Origin: Closterium sp. NIES-65
Lineage: Eukaryota > Streptophyta > Zygnematophyceae > Desmidiales > Closteriaceae
Direction of reading: 5' to 3'
Assembly (NCBI GenBank): GCA_948144175.1
Contig: CANXME010002097.1
Coordinates: 372,001-436,000, forward strand
DNA length: 64,000 nt
The notes under the pieces were generated by a model. That model was not told where the DNA came from. It ran no database searches and worked only from the letters and a program-made list of their open reading frames with translations. Positions 10,788 to 21,346 of this stretch are shown in pieces (position 1 is the first letter of the stretch; every line of letters starts with the position of its first letter). The translations under genes were made by a program, and so were the position numbers.

Positions 10788-12291
10788 TCAGCAACAAGAC
10801 TCGCAGCGTAGTCTAGACGACAGCGCGCAGCAAAGTCGATAAGCTACTAAGGCAGACGCAGTAGTGGACTCAAAGGAAGGGTCAGTGACAACAGTAGCCA
10901 GGAGACGCGTGACAGTAGGACTGGCAGCACGACGAGAGACAGAGTCCGGGTCAGCAAGGACAAGAAGAGAGGAGTTTGGAGGAGATGGCAAAGGGACACA
11001 CGGAGGAGCAATGGAAGGACGCAGTGCCATGTGGTGTGTGCCTAGGACCGTAGGATGACGCGGACGCGGAGCATGACCACTAGTGTGAGCAGCACGAACA
11101 GGCGACGCAGGATAAGACGCAGGGTCACGACGCTCAGCAAGACCTTTCGTAGGACCATTGTAGGGAGAAGGAGCAGGTAGGGGGGAGGTGGGCTGTAACT
11201 GTGACCGCAAATGGATAGGCTGTGGAGACTCTAAGGGAGGAGCAGGACCAGTAGAGGGCGGGAGACCAAGAACCTGCTCAAGGAGCGGAACGAAGTACGG
11301 CCGCGGCCGCGCAGCGCCTCCAGAACCAGCAGGGACAGCACCCATACCCCCATCGGCAGCACCAGCGACAGCAGCACCTCTAGCCCCAACAGCGCAAACT
11401 CCAGCACCCTTAGAAGCACCAGCTCTAGCAGCACCTCCAGCACTAACACCCCTAGCAGCTCATGCTTTAGCAGCTCCAGCAGCACCAGCTCCAGCAGGAC
11501 CGCCAGCTCCAGTACCGCCAGCAGCACTAGCTGTACCTCCAGCAGGACCAACTCAAGCAGCCCTAGCAACACCCCCTGTCCCAGCAGCTCCAGTACCGCA
11601 AGTGCGAGCACCTCCAGGACCAGTGGCTCCAGTAAATCCAGTGCCAACCCCAGAGTCAGTAGTAACAGCAGCACCTCCAGCTCCAGTAGCACGGCTCCAG
11701 CGCCGGGCACACCACTTGCGCAGCTCCTGTGGAGAGGGTAGCTCCCGCATCGACGAAGCACCGCCAGAGGCCACACGAGCAGACCCAGCACCCCCAGGCT
11801 CCGCACCCCCAGGTTTAGCACCCCCAGGCTCCGTACCCCCAGGCTCAACACCCCCAGGCTCAGCATCTTTAGGCTCCGCACCCCCAGGCTCCACACCCCT
11901 AGGCTCAGCACCCCCCAGACGCAGCACCCCCAGGCTCAGCACCCCTAGACTCAGCACCCGCAGGCTTAGCACCCCTAGCAGCAGCAGAGGTAACAGCTAC
12001 CTCGACAGGCTCGACTGCGTCTACATGGGACACACCTGACGGGGCAGGACCCTGAGGGGGGAGAGGGTCTACCGTGGGAGGACCTGGCGAAAGGAAGAGC
12101 GGCGGCGGTGGGAGGGGCACAGTGCGGTAGGGGAAGAGGCGGTAGTAAGGCACCGACTCATCAAAGGTGACGTCCTGGGAGGACAGAACACGGCGCGAGG
12201 TGGGGTGGTAAAACTGCCAACCAGGCGCATCAAGGGGGAAGCCAAGGAAGTTGCAGGGAACCGCACGGGGGGACAGCTTGTCTGCAGACAA
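10788..12291 (-). pseudogene. Integrase tail and hinge of element B
   Basis: From high to low coordinates: SADKLSPRAVPCNFLGF and SSQDVTFDESVPYY of the integrase tail (12291-12100), the GGAEP-type minisatellite (about 11780-11975), a SPQELRKWCARRW motif, an Ala/Gly-rich tract, then the Pro-rich segment RPRPYFVPLLEQVLGLPPS (11345-10788). Several frame changes separate them. The region corresponds to the A hinge. Confidence 0.75.
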
Positions 12292-12555
12292 GTCGCGGAC
12301 AAACGCCCGAGATCCTCAGACACGGAACGCAGACGCTTCGCCAACCTTCCCCGTCCATCGCAGGGTGGGGGAGGTCTCTGGCAAGGAGACTTGAGGCTGA
12401 AGGTTGAGCTGATGCACTGCGTACTGAACCGCAAACAGCCACAGAAAATGGGGAGCAGCCGCATGGATCATGGACGTACGAGCGGCGTCCATGACCATGC
12501 CAATGCGGCCCTTAGCAATCCCATTTTTCTCTGGAGAGACCGAAACCGTGAAGGT

Positions 12556-13317
12556 CTAGCAAATGCCCTGTGCACGACAGAACGCTCCCAGACGGGCAGA
12601 GGAAAACTCCCCGCCTCTGTCAGAGTGCAGACGCAGAACAAGGAAGTCCGAGCCGAAACTCTCTCTGAGCTGGAGACGAGCCGCGCGGATCCAGCCGATC
12701 AACACCTCAGTGACGTCACCCTTGCTGCGCAAGGGGAACACCGTGGTGTAACGCGAGTAGTCGTCAACCATCAACAAGAAGTAACGCTCATGACCGTGGC
12801 CACGGACGCGGGCGGGGCCCCACACGTCCATGTGAAGAGTCTGCAGGGGAGCCTCTGTCGGAGCAAACTCGGAGGAGTGAGGGGTGGCGAGCTGCCGCCC
12901 CTCGATGCAGGGAACGCAGGTAGGAGCAGGCCCCGGAGGGAGGGGAGTGAGGGACCGGGGGAGACCAGAGACAAGGACATGGGAGGCCATTCCTCGGAGA
13001 TGAGGCAGGGAGGGGTGACCAAGGCGGTGGTGCCAAAGGAGAGTCTGGTGGGACAGGAGACGACACGAGCAGGGAGCAGACTCAGGACCAGACCTAGACG
13101 CAGTAGCCAACACCTGACTCGACGTAACTACCTGACTAGACTCAGCAATCGGAGGAGACTCAGTAGTCAGTGTGTACAGGCTCGACCCTAGTCGACGGGT
13201 AAACGTGGCCAAGTGTCGGCCCGTCCGAGCACACGTACAGTGGGTCACCCGCTGACTCGCAGGAGTGAACTGGTCAACCCCCCCATCCTGTAGATCAGCA
13301 CCACTCACCAAGTTCAT
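12556..13317 (-). pseudogene. Integrase core of element B
   Basis: The 253-codon frame starts in the protease-integrase linker (MNLVSGADLQDGGVDQFTPA). It holds the HHCC finger (WHHRLGH, then CVPCIEG), the first catalytic Asp in HMDVWGP and the second in HSDRGGEF, and stops near 12556 (RAQGIC) before the catalytic Glu of the QQNGIAER motif. The remainder lies in another frame at about 12545-12300. It overlaps the gag-protease frame by 4 bp. Confidence 0.85.
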
Positions 13318-14981
13318 AGAGAACGAGGGGAGGTAGAGACCTGACAGGGTGCTAGATGGGGCTGCCGGACACGGTAAGACAGTGGAGAAGCGAGCAAGGA
13401 CAGGACCCCAAGAGGGGTCCGCCAGGGAGACCGCAAACGACCGACTAAGCGGCGTAATGTGGTGCGGTCTCGAAAGAAGGAGCGGGAAGCACCCGAGTCA
13501 AGGGTGAAGGTGTGTAAGGCCTGAGCCGACGTTGTACCTGAGAGAGCAGACTCACCAGCACCTGGGGCAGCAGACGCACTAGCACCTAGAGCAGCACCCT
13601 CACCAGCACCTAGAGCAGCAGCCTCAATGCCCGGGTCAGGCGGAACACACAGGTAACAGTCACCCTCATCACTAGCAGACACAGCATACATGGCAGCAAG
13701 AATAGCATCATAGTCAAGATCAAAGAAAGCAACCCCCGCCCTAGACAGCTCTCCCCAGCGAGGGACCTCAGTGGCGTCAGGGAACTGGTGACGCCAAGCA
13801 TCCGACAGGCGGCCGAAGCAGCGCTGGGTGGAGTGTGAGCTCCCGCACTGCTCACCAGCGCGGTCGTCGGTACGGAGGACGTAGGTACAGGGACCAGCAC
13901 CCCCACCTTTCTTACGCCCATCGTACCACTCACCAAGCTGCTGGGGGGACGGGGTCTCACGAGTGCAATGCTGCAGCTGGCGCGGACCACCACCGGAGCC
14001 ACTCCTTTGTGCACAGCCACGACCAGCTCCACCGCCGCCGTCGCCGCCTCCGCCACCTCCGCCGCCTCCGCTCCCACCGCCACCGCCGCCGCCTCCTCCG
14101 CCTCCACTGCTGCCACCGACACCTCCACCCCCGCCCCCTCCATTGCCTCCACCGCCACCTCCACCGCCCCCGCCAGCCCCTCCAGCGCCCTTGCCTCCCT
14201 TGCCCTTGCCGGTGCAGTGTCTCTCGCTAGGGGCAGACGCTGCGCCGACCGACTCGAAGCCAACGAGGTCAGCCGCAGCAGCAGAAGCAACAGAGGGCAA
14301 GAGGGGGGAGGGGGAACACCCCTCAAAGACGAGAGTATGAGGGTCACCACGAGAGGTGCCTACAGCGACTGTGCTCTTCTCTGCTGCCAGGAGATGCTCC
14401 TCGAGGAGGTCAACGGTGAGTGTGGTGGGGCAAACTGAGAGGAAGTGGTCCCTGACTAAGTGAAGGGAGTCAGGGAGCCGGGTGACTATGTAGTAGAGGG
14501 TGATGTACATGGGGGGAGGGTTCTTGGCATAGAACTCAGCTGGAAGCGCAGCGCGGTAGCAAGTGTTACTAGTGCGAAGGTGCGTAATGAGGTCAGCGAC
14601 TGTGGGAAAGGCAGCAAGGTTAGGGAACAGGTACGGGAGCATGAGGCGGCTAAGGGCAGCAGTGGCAAGGGAAGAGTAGCGTGCAACTACAGCGTCGTAC
14701 AAGGTCTTAGCACTCTTGTACTGAATAATATGCGCACGCTCAGCGGTCGGTAAGTGGCGACGTACAGCAAGACGGGCAGCAGCATCGCGTGTGGCCCACT
14801 GTGAGCGAACAGTGCTGTCAGCATCAGCAGGCGGGGCAGGAGAGGCACCAGAGGTGAGATCGAACAGGGAGAGTCCGTCCGCCCTATTGCACTGTAGGAA
14901 GAGCTGGAGGTCATCAACCCAAACCTCAAAGTCAACAGCACGACCCTCAGCATCAAACGTAAGGACGCTGGGGGTAGCCAT
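13314..14981 (-). CDS. Gag-protease polyprotein part of element B
   Basis: The 555-codon frame starts at ATG 14981 (MATPSVLTFDAEG), a start conserved in E, F and K. Residues 1-250 are the copia Gag N-domain (VWVDDLQLFLQ, KTLYDAVVARYSS, LITHLRTS). A basic GKGKGGKG patch and a Gly tract follow at about 257-322. Next are SPQQLGEWY and a zinc knuckle with C365, C379, H383 and C388 (C-X13-C-X3-H-X4-C). The aspartic protease motif LDSGAS has its catalytic Asp at 495. A small deletion near 13455 shifts the frame after DRTTL, so the last 50 residues are out of frame and protease is probably incomplete. Role: particle assembly, RNA binding and polyprotein cleavage. Confidence 0.85.
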   Translation of the reverse strand: MATPSVLTFDAEGRAVDFEVWVDDLQLFLQCNRADGLSLFDLTSGASPAPPADADSTVRSQWATRDAAARLAVRRHLPTAERAHIIQYKSAKTLYDAVVARYSSLATAALSRLMLPYLFPNLAAFPTVADLITHLRTSNTCYRAALPAEFYAKNPPPMYITLYYIVTRLPDSLHLVRDHFLSVCPTTLTVDLLEEHLLAAEKSTVAVGTSRGDPHTLVFEGCSPSPLLPSVASAAAADLVGFESVGAASAPSERHCTGKGKGGKGAGGAGGGGGGGGGGNGGGGGGGVGGSSGGGGGGGGGGGSGGGGGGGGGDGGGGAGRGCAQRSGSGGGPRQLQHCTRETPSPQQLGEWYDGRKKGGGAGPCTYVLRTDDRAGEQCGSSHSTQRCFGRLSDAWRHQFPDATEVPRWGELSRAGVAFFDLDYDAILAAMYAVSASDEGDCYLCVPPDPGIEAAALGAGEGAALGASASAAPGAGESALSGTTSAQALHTFTLDSGASRSFFRDRTTLRRLVGRLRSPWRTPLGVLSLLASPLSYRVRQPHLAPCQVSTSPRSL

Positions 14982-15059
14982 GACAGCAGTGGTCTAGCAG
15001 GGAGTGCTCTGACCAGTCCGGGTGGGTGGGGCCGGTGCGCAACGGTAGGAACAGTAGCG

Positions 15060-15720
15060 GCTCGACTGCGGCTCGGCGGCTCGGTGGCTCGGCTCGGTGG
15101 CTCGCCAGCTCGGCTGCTGGGCGGCTCGGCTGCTGGGCGGCTCGGCTGCTGGGCACCTCGGCTGCTGGGCGGCTCGGCTGCTGGGCGTCTCGGCGGCTTG
15201 GCGGTTCGGCTGCTTGGCAGCTGAAGGGGCCGTGAAGGGCGGCGACGGGGTCGCTAGAGGCGCCGACGGGCCCGCTAGAGGCGGCGACGGGGCCGCTAAG
15301 GGTGGCGACGGGGCCGCTAGAGGCGGCGACGGGGCCGCGAAGGGCGGTGACGGGGCTGCAAGAGGCGGCAACGGGGCCGCGAAGGGCGGCGACAGGGCCG
15401 CTAGGGGCGGCGACGGGGCCGCGAAGGGCGGTGACGGGGCTGCGAAGGGCGGCGACGCGGCCGCTAGGGGCGGCGACGGGGCCGCTAGGGGCGGCAACGG
15501 GGCCGATAGGGGCGGCGAGAGGGCCGCAAAGGGGCCGCGAGGGGCCTCGAAGGGCGGCGACGGGGACGCTAGGGGCGGCGACGGGGCCGCGATGGGCCTA
15601 GAGGGGTGGCGACGGGGCCGCGAAGGGGCCGCGAGGGGCCTAGAGGGGCGGCGACGGGGCCGCAAAGGACGGCGACGGGGCCGTAAGGGGTGGCGTCGGG
15701 GCCGCTAAGGGTGGCGCAAG
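15060..15720 (-). repeat. Leader minisatellites of element B
   Basis: Two arrays lie between the gag start and the PBS. Nearer gag (15065-15225) is a 15-16 bp unit around ctgctgggcggctcgg. Nearer the PBS (15236-15700) is a 21 bp unit around ggggccgctaggggcggcgac. Both are GC-rich and open in many frames on both strands, with no domain. Confidence 0.85.
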
Positions 15721-15830
15721 GGGCTGTGAGAGGCGACTTGAGGGCGGCCAGCGGGGCGCGCCTCGGGCAGGGGCGACTCGCGCTCCGGTCAGGAAAAAAA
15801 AGTCGATTTCAATGGTGGGCCCCGAGAAGC

Positions 15831-15860
15831 GTTCCCACTAGGGAACTTGCTCTGATACCA
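15831..15860 (-). promoter_or_regulatory. PBS and adjacent hairpin of element B
   Basis: On the minus strand the LTR is followed by TGGTATCAGAGC, a perfect plant-type initiator tRNA-Met PBS, and the only uninterrupted one among the full-size elements here. Next to it, 15831-15846 folds as GTTCCC, loop TAGT, GGGAAC. Confidence 0.85.
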
Positions 15861-15986
15861 TGTAAAGAAATGAGGAATGAATGAACTAGCAAGCAGGTGG
15901 GTACAAGTAGGAAAACCTAAAAGTGTTGTACCCCATATTGTCTACCCCACTACAGCCTACACAGAGTATAGCATATGAGTTTGACA
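15861..15986 (-). repeat. 5' LTR of element B (126 bp)
   Basis: Minus-strand reading starts TGTCAAACTCATATGC and ends TTTCTTTACA next to the PBS. It is highly similar to the LTR of A, placing both in one subfamily. The partner 3' LTR is missing. The next 5 bp outward are tgcga. Confidence 0.85.
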
Positions 15987-16470
15987 TGCGAAGCAGCGGC
16001 TAGCAAACAATGAGACGTGGAAATTTTGTGGCCCTACATGACATAGTATCTTGGCGTGTTGGAAAATGTAGATAAAGCGTGCGGAGCTAAAAGAAAAGAA
16101 CGGTGCAGCACTCCCGATGCAGAAAACGGACAATGTGGCAACTTCGGAGAGGGCAAAAAAAGGAGAACATGATGGCGCGAATTTATAACTTCACCATCGG
16201 CCGGCACTAGGGGAAATCGCCGAGACAAATGGAGACTCTGCGAGACAAGACCTTGGGGAACTCCAGCCGTACATCCCGACAAGTAAGAATATTACTTCTC
16301 CAAGGTTTCAAGCCTTTATTAAGGGAGAGTATGAAATTAAACCGTTACTGGGTAATATGGGGACCCTACTCCGGAGTGCTAATAAGGGTAGAGCGTTCCG
16401 AGGAGCTAATATTCTCTCCCAGCAGCACTGTTTAAAGGCTCCGTGTTCCCCATAGATGAAGCCTACACAA
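15987..16470. other. Unassigned spacer upstream of the gypsy fragment
   Basis: About 480 bp without a supported gene. It is less GC-rich than the copia elements. The short frames here (such as 16034-16282 minus and 16229-16435 plus) show no recognisable domain. Part may be decayed gypsy leader or gag, but I cannot show this. Confidence 0.5.
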
Positions 16471-16676
16471 CTGCAAAGGCTTAGGGGAAGGTTTCAAGCT
16501 TAGGAGAAGCTGTGCCAGCCTCGGATAAATCTTCTAACCCTACTCAGGCGATACTTGATATTGAGACAGCAGCTTCAAGCGCAGGACCAAGGGATGATAC
16601 ATTTGATCTACCCTATGATCCTATAAGCAACACTATATAAAGCTGCTCGGAGCGGCAACAACCACTAGTACTCGAG

Positions 16677-16979
16677 GTGATCTGCAACGGGCGATGCCTC
16701 CAGGCCCTGGTGGAGAGTGGTGCGTCCCACTCGGTGTGCGACCGCGGGACGTTGGAGAAAATTGGAGATTCATCGGAGGAGACCCAAGTTACAGCAACGA
16801 TGGTGGACTGTACGAAACTTTCCATCCATGGTGAGTCAATACTGCAACTGCATATAGGAGCGTTAAGGTGGAAGCCGACATTGCCGATTACGAACATCAA
16901 GGGATTAGATTTCATCTTGGGGCGCAATTTTCTGAAGCGGTTCAACCACGAGATCAACTGGGTCAGCCGAAAGGCGTGA
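16677..16979 (+). pseudogene. Gypsy aspartic protease domain
   Basis: The frame encodes CNGRCLQALVESGASHSVCD and then a FILGRNFLKRF segment, the beginning and end of a retropepsin fold. The active-site triad reads ESG instead of the usual DSG. A TGA at 16977 separates it from RT, which lies in the same frame. Confidence 0.8.
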
Positions 16980-17069
16980 ATCTACAACAATGGGAATCGT
17001 GTGGAGTTGAGAAGCTAGACGGACTCAAAGAATGTTCCTGAGACAACACTTGCAAGGTTCGAACGGACA

Positions 17070-18530
17070 GTGAACGAGAGTAACACGGGTTACTTAGCAC
17101 TGGTGATGGCAGCAGCAAAGGAGGAGGCAAAGCCGTACGCAGAGCTACCTACAGCAGTGAAGGATGTGTTGGAGCAGTACAAGGACATCATGCCGGATGA
17201 CATGCCTGTAGGAGTGCCTCCAACACGCACCCATGAGCACGAGATCATGGAGGAACCAGGTGCGAAACCTGTCTCACGTGCACTACACCGCCTTAGTCCG
17301 ACCGAAATGACAGACATAAAGAAACAGATAGAGTATCTATTGGACAGACAACTGATCCGCCCATCCACCTCTTTCTACGGCGTGCCAGTTCTCTTCACTC
17401 CAAAGCTAGACGGTAGTTTACAGATGTGCATCGACTACCGGGCACTGAACAAACAGACAGTAAAAAACAAATACCCCATACCATGCATAGACAATCTTCT
17501 AGACCAACTGCGTGGTGCAACAACGTTTTTGAAGCCGGACCTACAGTCGGGTTACTAGCAGATCAAGATGGCAGACAAATCGATCCACAAGATGGCGTTC
17601 CGTACCAGATATGGCTCCTGCGAGTACTTAGTGATGCTGTTTGGACTCTGCAACGCACCGGCGATGTTCCAGGCGGAGATGAACCACATCATACGGCCCT
17701 TGCTGGACGATTGCGTAGTGGTGTACCTGCATGACATTCTCATCTACTCCAAGAAGATGAAAGAGCACGTGGAGCATCTGCGGAAAGTCTTCGAGATCGT
17801 GCGGGAAAACAAGTTCTAAGTGAAGCTGTCGAAGAGCTACTTCGCCCTGAAGAAGGTGCAGTTTTTCGGGCGCATGGTGAGTGCTGAGGGCGTACACGTG
17901 GACCCGCGGAAGATCAAAGCCGTCAAGAGGTGGAAAGTTCCTGAGAACTTGAAGGAGTTGCAGCAGTTCCTAGGCTTCACCAACTACTACAACAGGTTCG
18001 AGCCACAGTATGCTAAGGTAGCAACGCCACTGACCTACCTACTGAATAAGGATACGCCCTACAAATGGGATACTCCTCAACAGCAAGCCATGGAGCAGCT
18101 ACAGACAGCACTGACTACACCGCCAGTTTTCATCCTACCGGATCTAGACAGAGACTACGTGGTGGAAGCAGACGCTAGTGACCAGGCAGTCGGAGCAGTA
18201 ATGATGCAGGATTACGGACGCAGTTTGCAGCCCATCGCCTACCTCGGTAAGAAGCTACACGAAGCAAAACTGAACTACCTAATTCATGACAAGTAAGCCT
18301 TAACGATAGTTGCAACCTTCAAGGCGTGGAGGTGTTATATAGAGGGAGCCAAGACTACAGTTTACACTGACCATTGCAGCCTCAAATACCTGAAGTCGCA
18401 GCCGACACTCTCTCGACGACAGGTGCGGTGGGTGGACTTCTTGGAGACCCACTTCCATCACGACATCGCCTACAAACCCGGGATACACAACAAGGTAGAC
18501 ACGTTGAGCCGCCCCAGTCATGTAGCAGGC
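17070..18530 (+). pseudogene. Gypsy reverse transcriptase and RNase H
   Basis: In a single frame the region reads [36 protein letters not shown] (first catalytic Asp), FRTRYGSCEYLVM, then YLHD where YLDD is expected (His codon 17730-17732), and LGFTNYYNRF of the thumb/connection. RNase H follows with VVEADASDQAVGAV and VYTDHCSLKYL. Stops interrupt at 17556-17558 (TAG), 17817-17819 (TAA) and 18294-18296 (TAA). The domain order is typical of Metaviridae-type elements. The catalytic box and the stops show it is dead. Confidence 0.88.
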
Positions 18531-19386
18531 ATCCAGCTCAACGGGATCAACTCTCTACTCAAGGGTCTATTCCAACATGGGTACTCTGTAGATCCAGAGA
18601 TTGCTACAGCAGAAAAACAAAAGTTGTTACAGTGGGAGAAGGACTTCGCTGTAAGAAAGGGAACTGGGAAGATTTGGATACCAAACTATGCACCAATCGG
18701 ATAGATCTTACTAGAGGAATTTCACGACGTAGCATACGCGGGACATTTCGGGAGCAACAAGATGTTAGCAGGGATAGCAAAGTATTACTACTGGCACGGG
18801 ATGGCAGCAGACGTACAGCAATTCGTCACCTCATGCGACACGTGCCAGAGGATGAAGAGTAGCAAGTAGAAAAAGCAGGGTTACTTCAACCTCTACCCGT
18901 ACCGAAGTAGCCATGGCAAGTCGTTAGCCTTGACTTCATCACGGGACTTCCTTCTACCTCACGAGGGCATGATGCTATACTCATGGTGATTGATAAGTCC
19001 AAAATGAGACACTTCATCCCGACCAACGCCACGGCTACAGCTGAAGCAACTGCTCGCCTCTTCTTTGACCGCATCATCACCACCCACGGCATCCCCACTA
19101 CGCTCATCTCACGCAACGACCCGAAATTCACCGGTAAGTTCAGGAGGGAACTCATGAGATTGTTGGGGAAAAAGCTTGCGATGTCTTCAGCGTACCACCC
19201 CCAGACTGACGGACTGACTGTGCGACTCAATCAGGTGGTTAAACAATTACTACATACAGCTTGCAAAGACGCATCAGCCACTAGGATCTACAGTTACCGA
19301 CTCTTGAGTTCGCTAACAACAACGCTTTGTATGCAGCTACAAGTGAATCATTCAATAGATTTATATTTCCTAAACCAGATCCTCAC
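18531..19386 (+). pseudogene. Gypsy integrase, frameshifted and truncated
   Basis: After the RNase H-integrase linker come a zinc-finger segment (FHDVAYAGHFGSNK, then CDTCQRMKSSK), a TAG, and in a shifted frame the core: LDFITGLPSTSRGHD and VIDKSKMRHF. The next pieces are SRNDPKFTGKF and SSAYHPQTDG. A further frame change exposes EFANNNALYAATSESF near 19310. The frame ends at about 19386 where D sequence begins. The catalytic Glu region is degraded. Confidence 0.8.
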
Positions 19387-19479
19387 AAGTAGGGTCAGTG
19401 ACGAGAGAGGGGAGAACACGAGAGTTGATGGGGCAAGCAATACAGAAGTAGTCAGAAAGAGGTATTGAAGAGATAGTGA
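19387..19479 (-). pseudogene. Piece of D hinge left of K
   Basis: The stretch starts agggtcagtgac, as in the hinge of B (about 10880) and K (about 21650), and continues beyond K at 26924. It encodes part of the hinge just before RT in copia order but is too decayed to translate. Its last 5 bp (agtga) are the K target duplication. Confidence 0.65.
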
Positions 19480-19607
19480 TGAGAAGAAACGAGAATGATT
19501 GAACTATGAATGAATTTGGTACAAGTACTAACCCTACTTGGGTTGTACCCCTTATGGGCTACCCCACTATAGCCTACACAATATGCATGAGCTATAATGT
19601 TCTGACA
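19480..19607 (-). repeat. 3' LTR of element K (128 bp)
   Basis: On the plus strand it runs tgagaagaaacg to gttctgaca. The polypurine tract follows (cacccccataggcaaagtgg, that is CCTATGGGGGTG on the element strand). It differs from the 5' LTR at two bases. Confidence 0.92.
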
Positions 19608-19720
19608 CACCCCCATAGGCAAAGTGGGGGAGAACAAAGGGTCAAAAGACCAGTTAAGCAAAGCAAAGCAAAGCAAGCTCAGGGTGGATCACAAAGTCAC
19701 CACACATTCCGAGCACAAGT

Positions 19721-20620
19721 TCAAGGCCACAAGGCCAGTTTACATGCAGAAGTACATATATATAAAGAAGGCCAGACAAGCAAGAGCAGGTATATATATA
19801 TGTAACAGTACAAGCAAGGTCTAGAGGTGAGCAAGTGAGGCAAGGTAGGCACAAGGCCCAGCTGAGTACAGAAGCGCTGATGGTCACAAGGCGCAAGCGC
19901 CTTGGTGAAGATATCAGCAGTGTTGGCCTCAGAGGCCACGTACGCAAGACGCACCTGACCACGCTGCTGCAGCTCACGAGCAAGAAAGTAGCGGAGAGCA
20001 ATGTGCTTCGTTCTGTGCTCCAATCGCTGCTCCCGACACAAGGCCAGCATGGCCTTGTTGTCTACGTACAGCACTGGAGGAGAACAAGGCGGCTCTTTGA
20101 GGTCAGTCAGCAGGTAGGTGAGCCAGCGAAGCTCATATGCAGCCATGGCTCCTGCGTAGATCTCAGCCTCACAATTGGAGCCGAGAACAGAAGACGAGCG
20201 AGTAGCCCGCCACGAAACAGAGCCGGAACCAAGGCTGAAGGTGTAACCCTGTGACGACCGCTGCGTAGCCTGGTCGTCAGCCCAAGAAGCGTCTGCGTGC
20301 CCAGTAAGGACCACTGGACTCTGCCCTCCAAGCACAAGCCCCATGCCTGACGTACTGCACAAGTAGCGCAACACCCTCTTTGCTGCAGCCATCTGCTCCG
20401 GGCTGTGTCTCCCAGGAGCAACATAGCGTGCGAGAATGCTAAGAGGGTATGCAAGGTCAGGTCGTGTGCAGGTCATCAGGTACATGAGGCACCCAACAAG
20501 CTTTGGGTACGGGCCACTCGACTCTACGGACTCATCCGAAGGCAGAGCTGAGAGCGAGTGGCGAGTAGGCAGAGGAGTGGTCAGAAGCGAGGAGTACGTG
20601 AAGCCGAAGCGCTGAAGCAC
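19721..20620 (-). pseudogene. RNase H and C-terminus of Pol, element K
   Basis: The 299-codon frame begins LQRFGFTYSSLLTTPLPTRH immediately after the TAG at 20621. It contains LVGCLMYLMTCTRPDLAYPL, then RNase H with GHADASWADD, SNCEAEIYAGAMA and YVDNKAML, and ANTADIFTKAL near the end. The expected stop after HLLTS is read through (TCTAGA) for about 36 extra codons into the AT-rich 3' region, as in H. Apart from its separation from RT the RNase H domain looks undamaged. Confidence 0.85.
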
Positions 20621-21334
20621 CTACTGCACCATGTGTGACTGAGTCAGGGTAATGGTGTGGCGCGCTCTGTCCCGTGTGATCTGCAAGCCAAGGTAGTTGC
20701 GCAGTTCACCCAGGACTGTGCACGTGTGTCTCTTCTGCAGCTCCAACTTCACGTGGGCGAGTCCAGCAGTGTCAGCTGTGGCAAAGACGAAGTCGTCGAT
20801 GTACACGAGGATGTAGAACGGCGGCAAAGAAGTGTCAGTGCACAGAAACAGCGACGGGTTGGCAGTAGAGGGAGCAAACCCAAGAGCCGCAAGTGTAGTC
20901 CTCAATGTGTCGTGCCACTCACGCGGTGCCTGGCGGAGACCGTAGACTGGCCGCCGGAGGCTCCATTGGGTGCCAGGAGGAAAAGACCCACTGAAACCAG
21001 GTGGGCGACGTAGCCAGATCTCCTCGTGCAGGCTGCCCTGCAAGAAAGCAGTGCTGAAGTCAAGAGAGTGTAGCTCGTAGTCATGGTGAGCAGCTATGTG
21101 CAGCAGTACTCGAAGAGTGGTCATCTTCAGTGTGGGAGAAAAGGTCTGAAAGAAGTCAACTCCCTGCCGCTGACTGAAGCCACGAGCCACGTAACACGCC
21201 TTGAAGAAAGGCGGAGAACCCGGCGGTTGCTTCACCCTGAATATCCACATGCCACTGACAATGTTTGCCCCACGAGGGGGAACAGCGTCAACGTAGGTGC
21301 CTCTGGACTTCCAGGAAGCCATCTCTGCGTCCAT
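20621..21334 (-). pseudogene. Reverse transcriptase of element K
   Basis: The 237-codon frame runs between two TAG codons. It has FRVKQPPGSPPFFKACYVARGF, the first catalytic Asp in LDFSTAFLQGS (D92), VYGLRQAPREWHD and the catalytic box YIDD (residues 178-181). The flanking stops are TAG at Gln positions: SS*WQ upstream (21347-21349) and VQ*VL downstream (20621-20623), both shared with element E. The domain itself has no internal break, so readthrough would yield an RT with intact catalytic Asp residues. Confidence 0.88.
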
Positions 21335-21346
21335 AGCTGCTTGCCA

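Larger units (their letters stand above)
8960..15986 (-). mobile_element. Ty1/copia element B, no 3' LTR, right arm of an inverted pair
   Basis: On the minus strand the element has LTR, PBS, leader minisatellite, gag, protease, integrase, hinge, RT and RNase H. It ends inside its 3' untranslated block at about 8960, where the opposite-strand element A begins. The polypurine tract and 3' LTR present in G, H and K are missing. It keeps the longest undamaged gag-protease frame in the window, while pol is frameshifted. Confidence 0.85.
16471..19386 (+). mobile_element. Truncated Ty3/gypsy pol fragment
   Basis: Protease, RT, RNase H and integrase occur in gypsy order (PR-RT-RH-INT), mostly in one frame with interspersed stops. 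No flanking LTRs, PBS or gag are recognisable. The right end abuts remnant D at about 19386, in the middle of the integrase core. The sequence is less GC-rich than the copia elements and belongs to a different superfamily. Confidence 0.85.

Noticed and set aside
13963-14340. Long Pro-rich plus-strand frame opposite the Gag Gly tract of B (similar ones at 24627-25187 and 61132-61653)
   Set aside because: It is the antisense of GGN repeats. The same frame appears wherever a Gag Gly tract exists and has no domain of its own.
2798-15986. A/B as one integrated inverted dimer
   Set aside because: Both outer ends are LTR termini, but the flanking 5 bp (ctagt and tgcga) do not match, so a single integration event is not supported.
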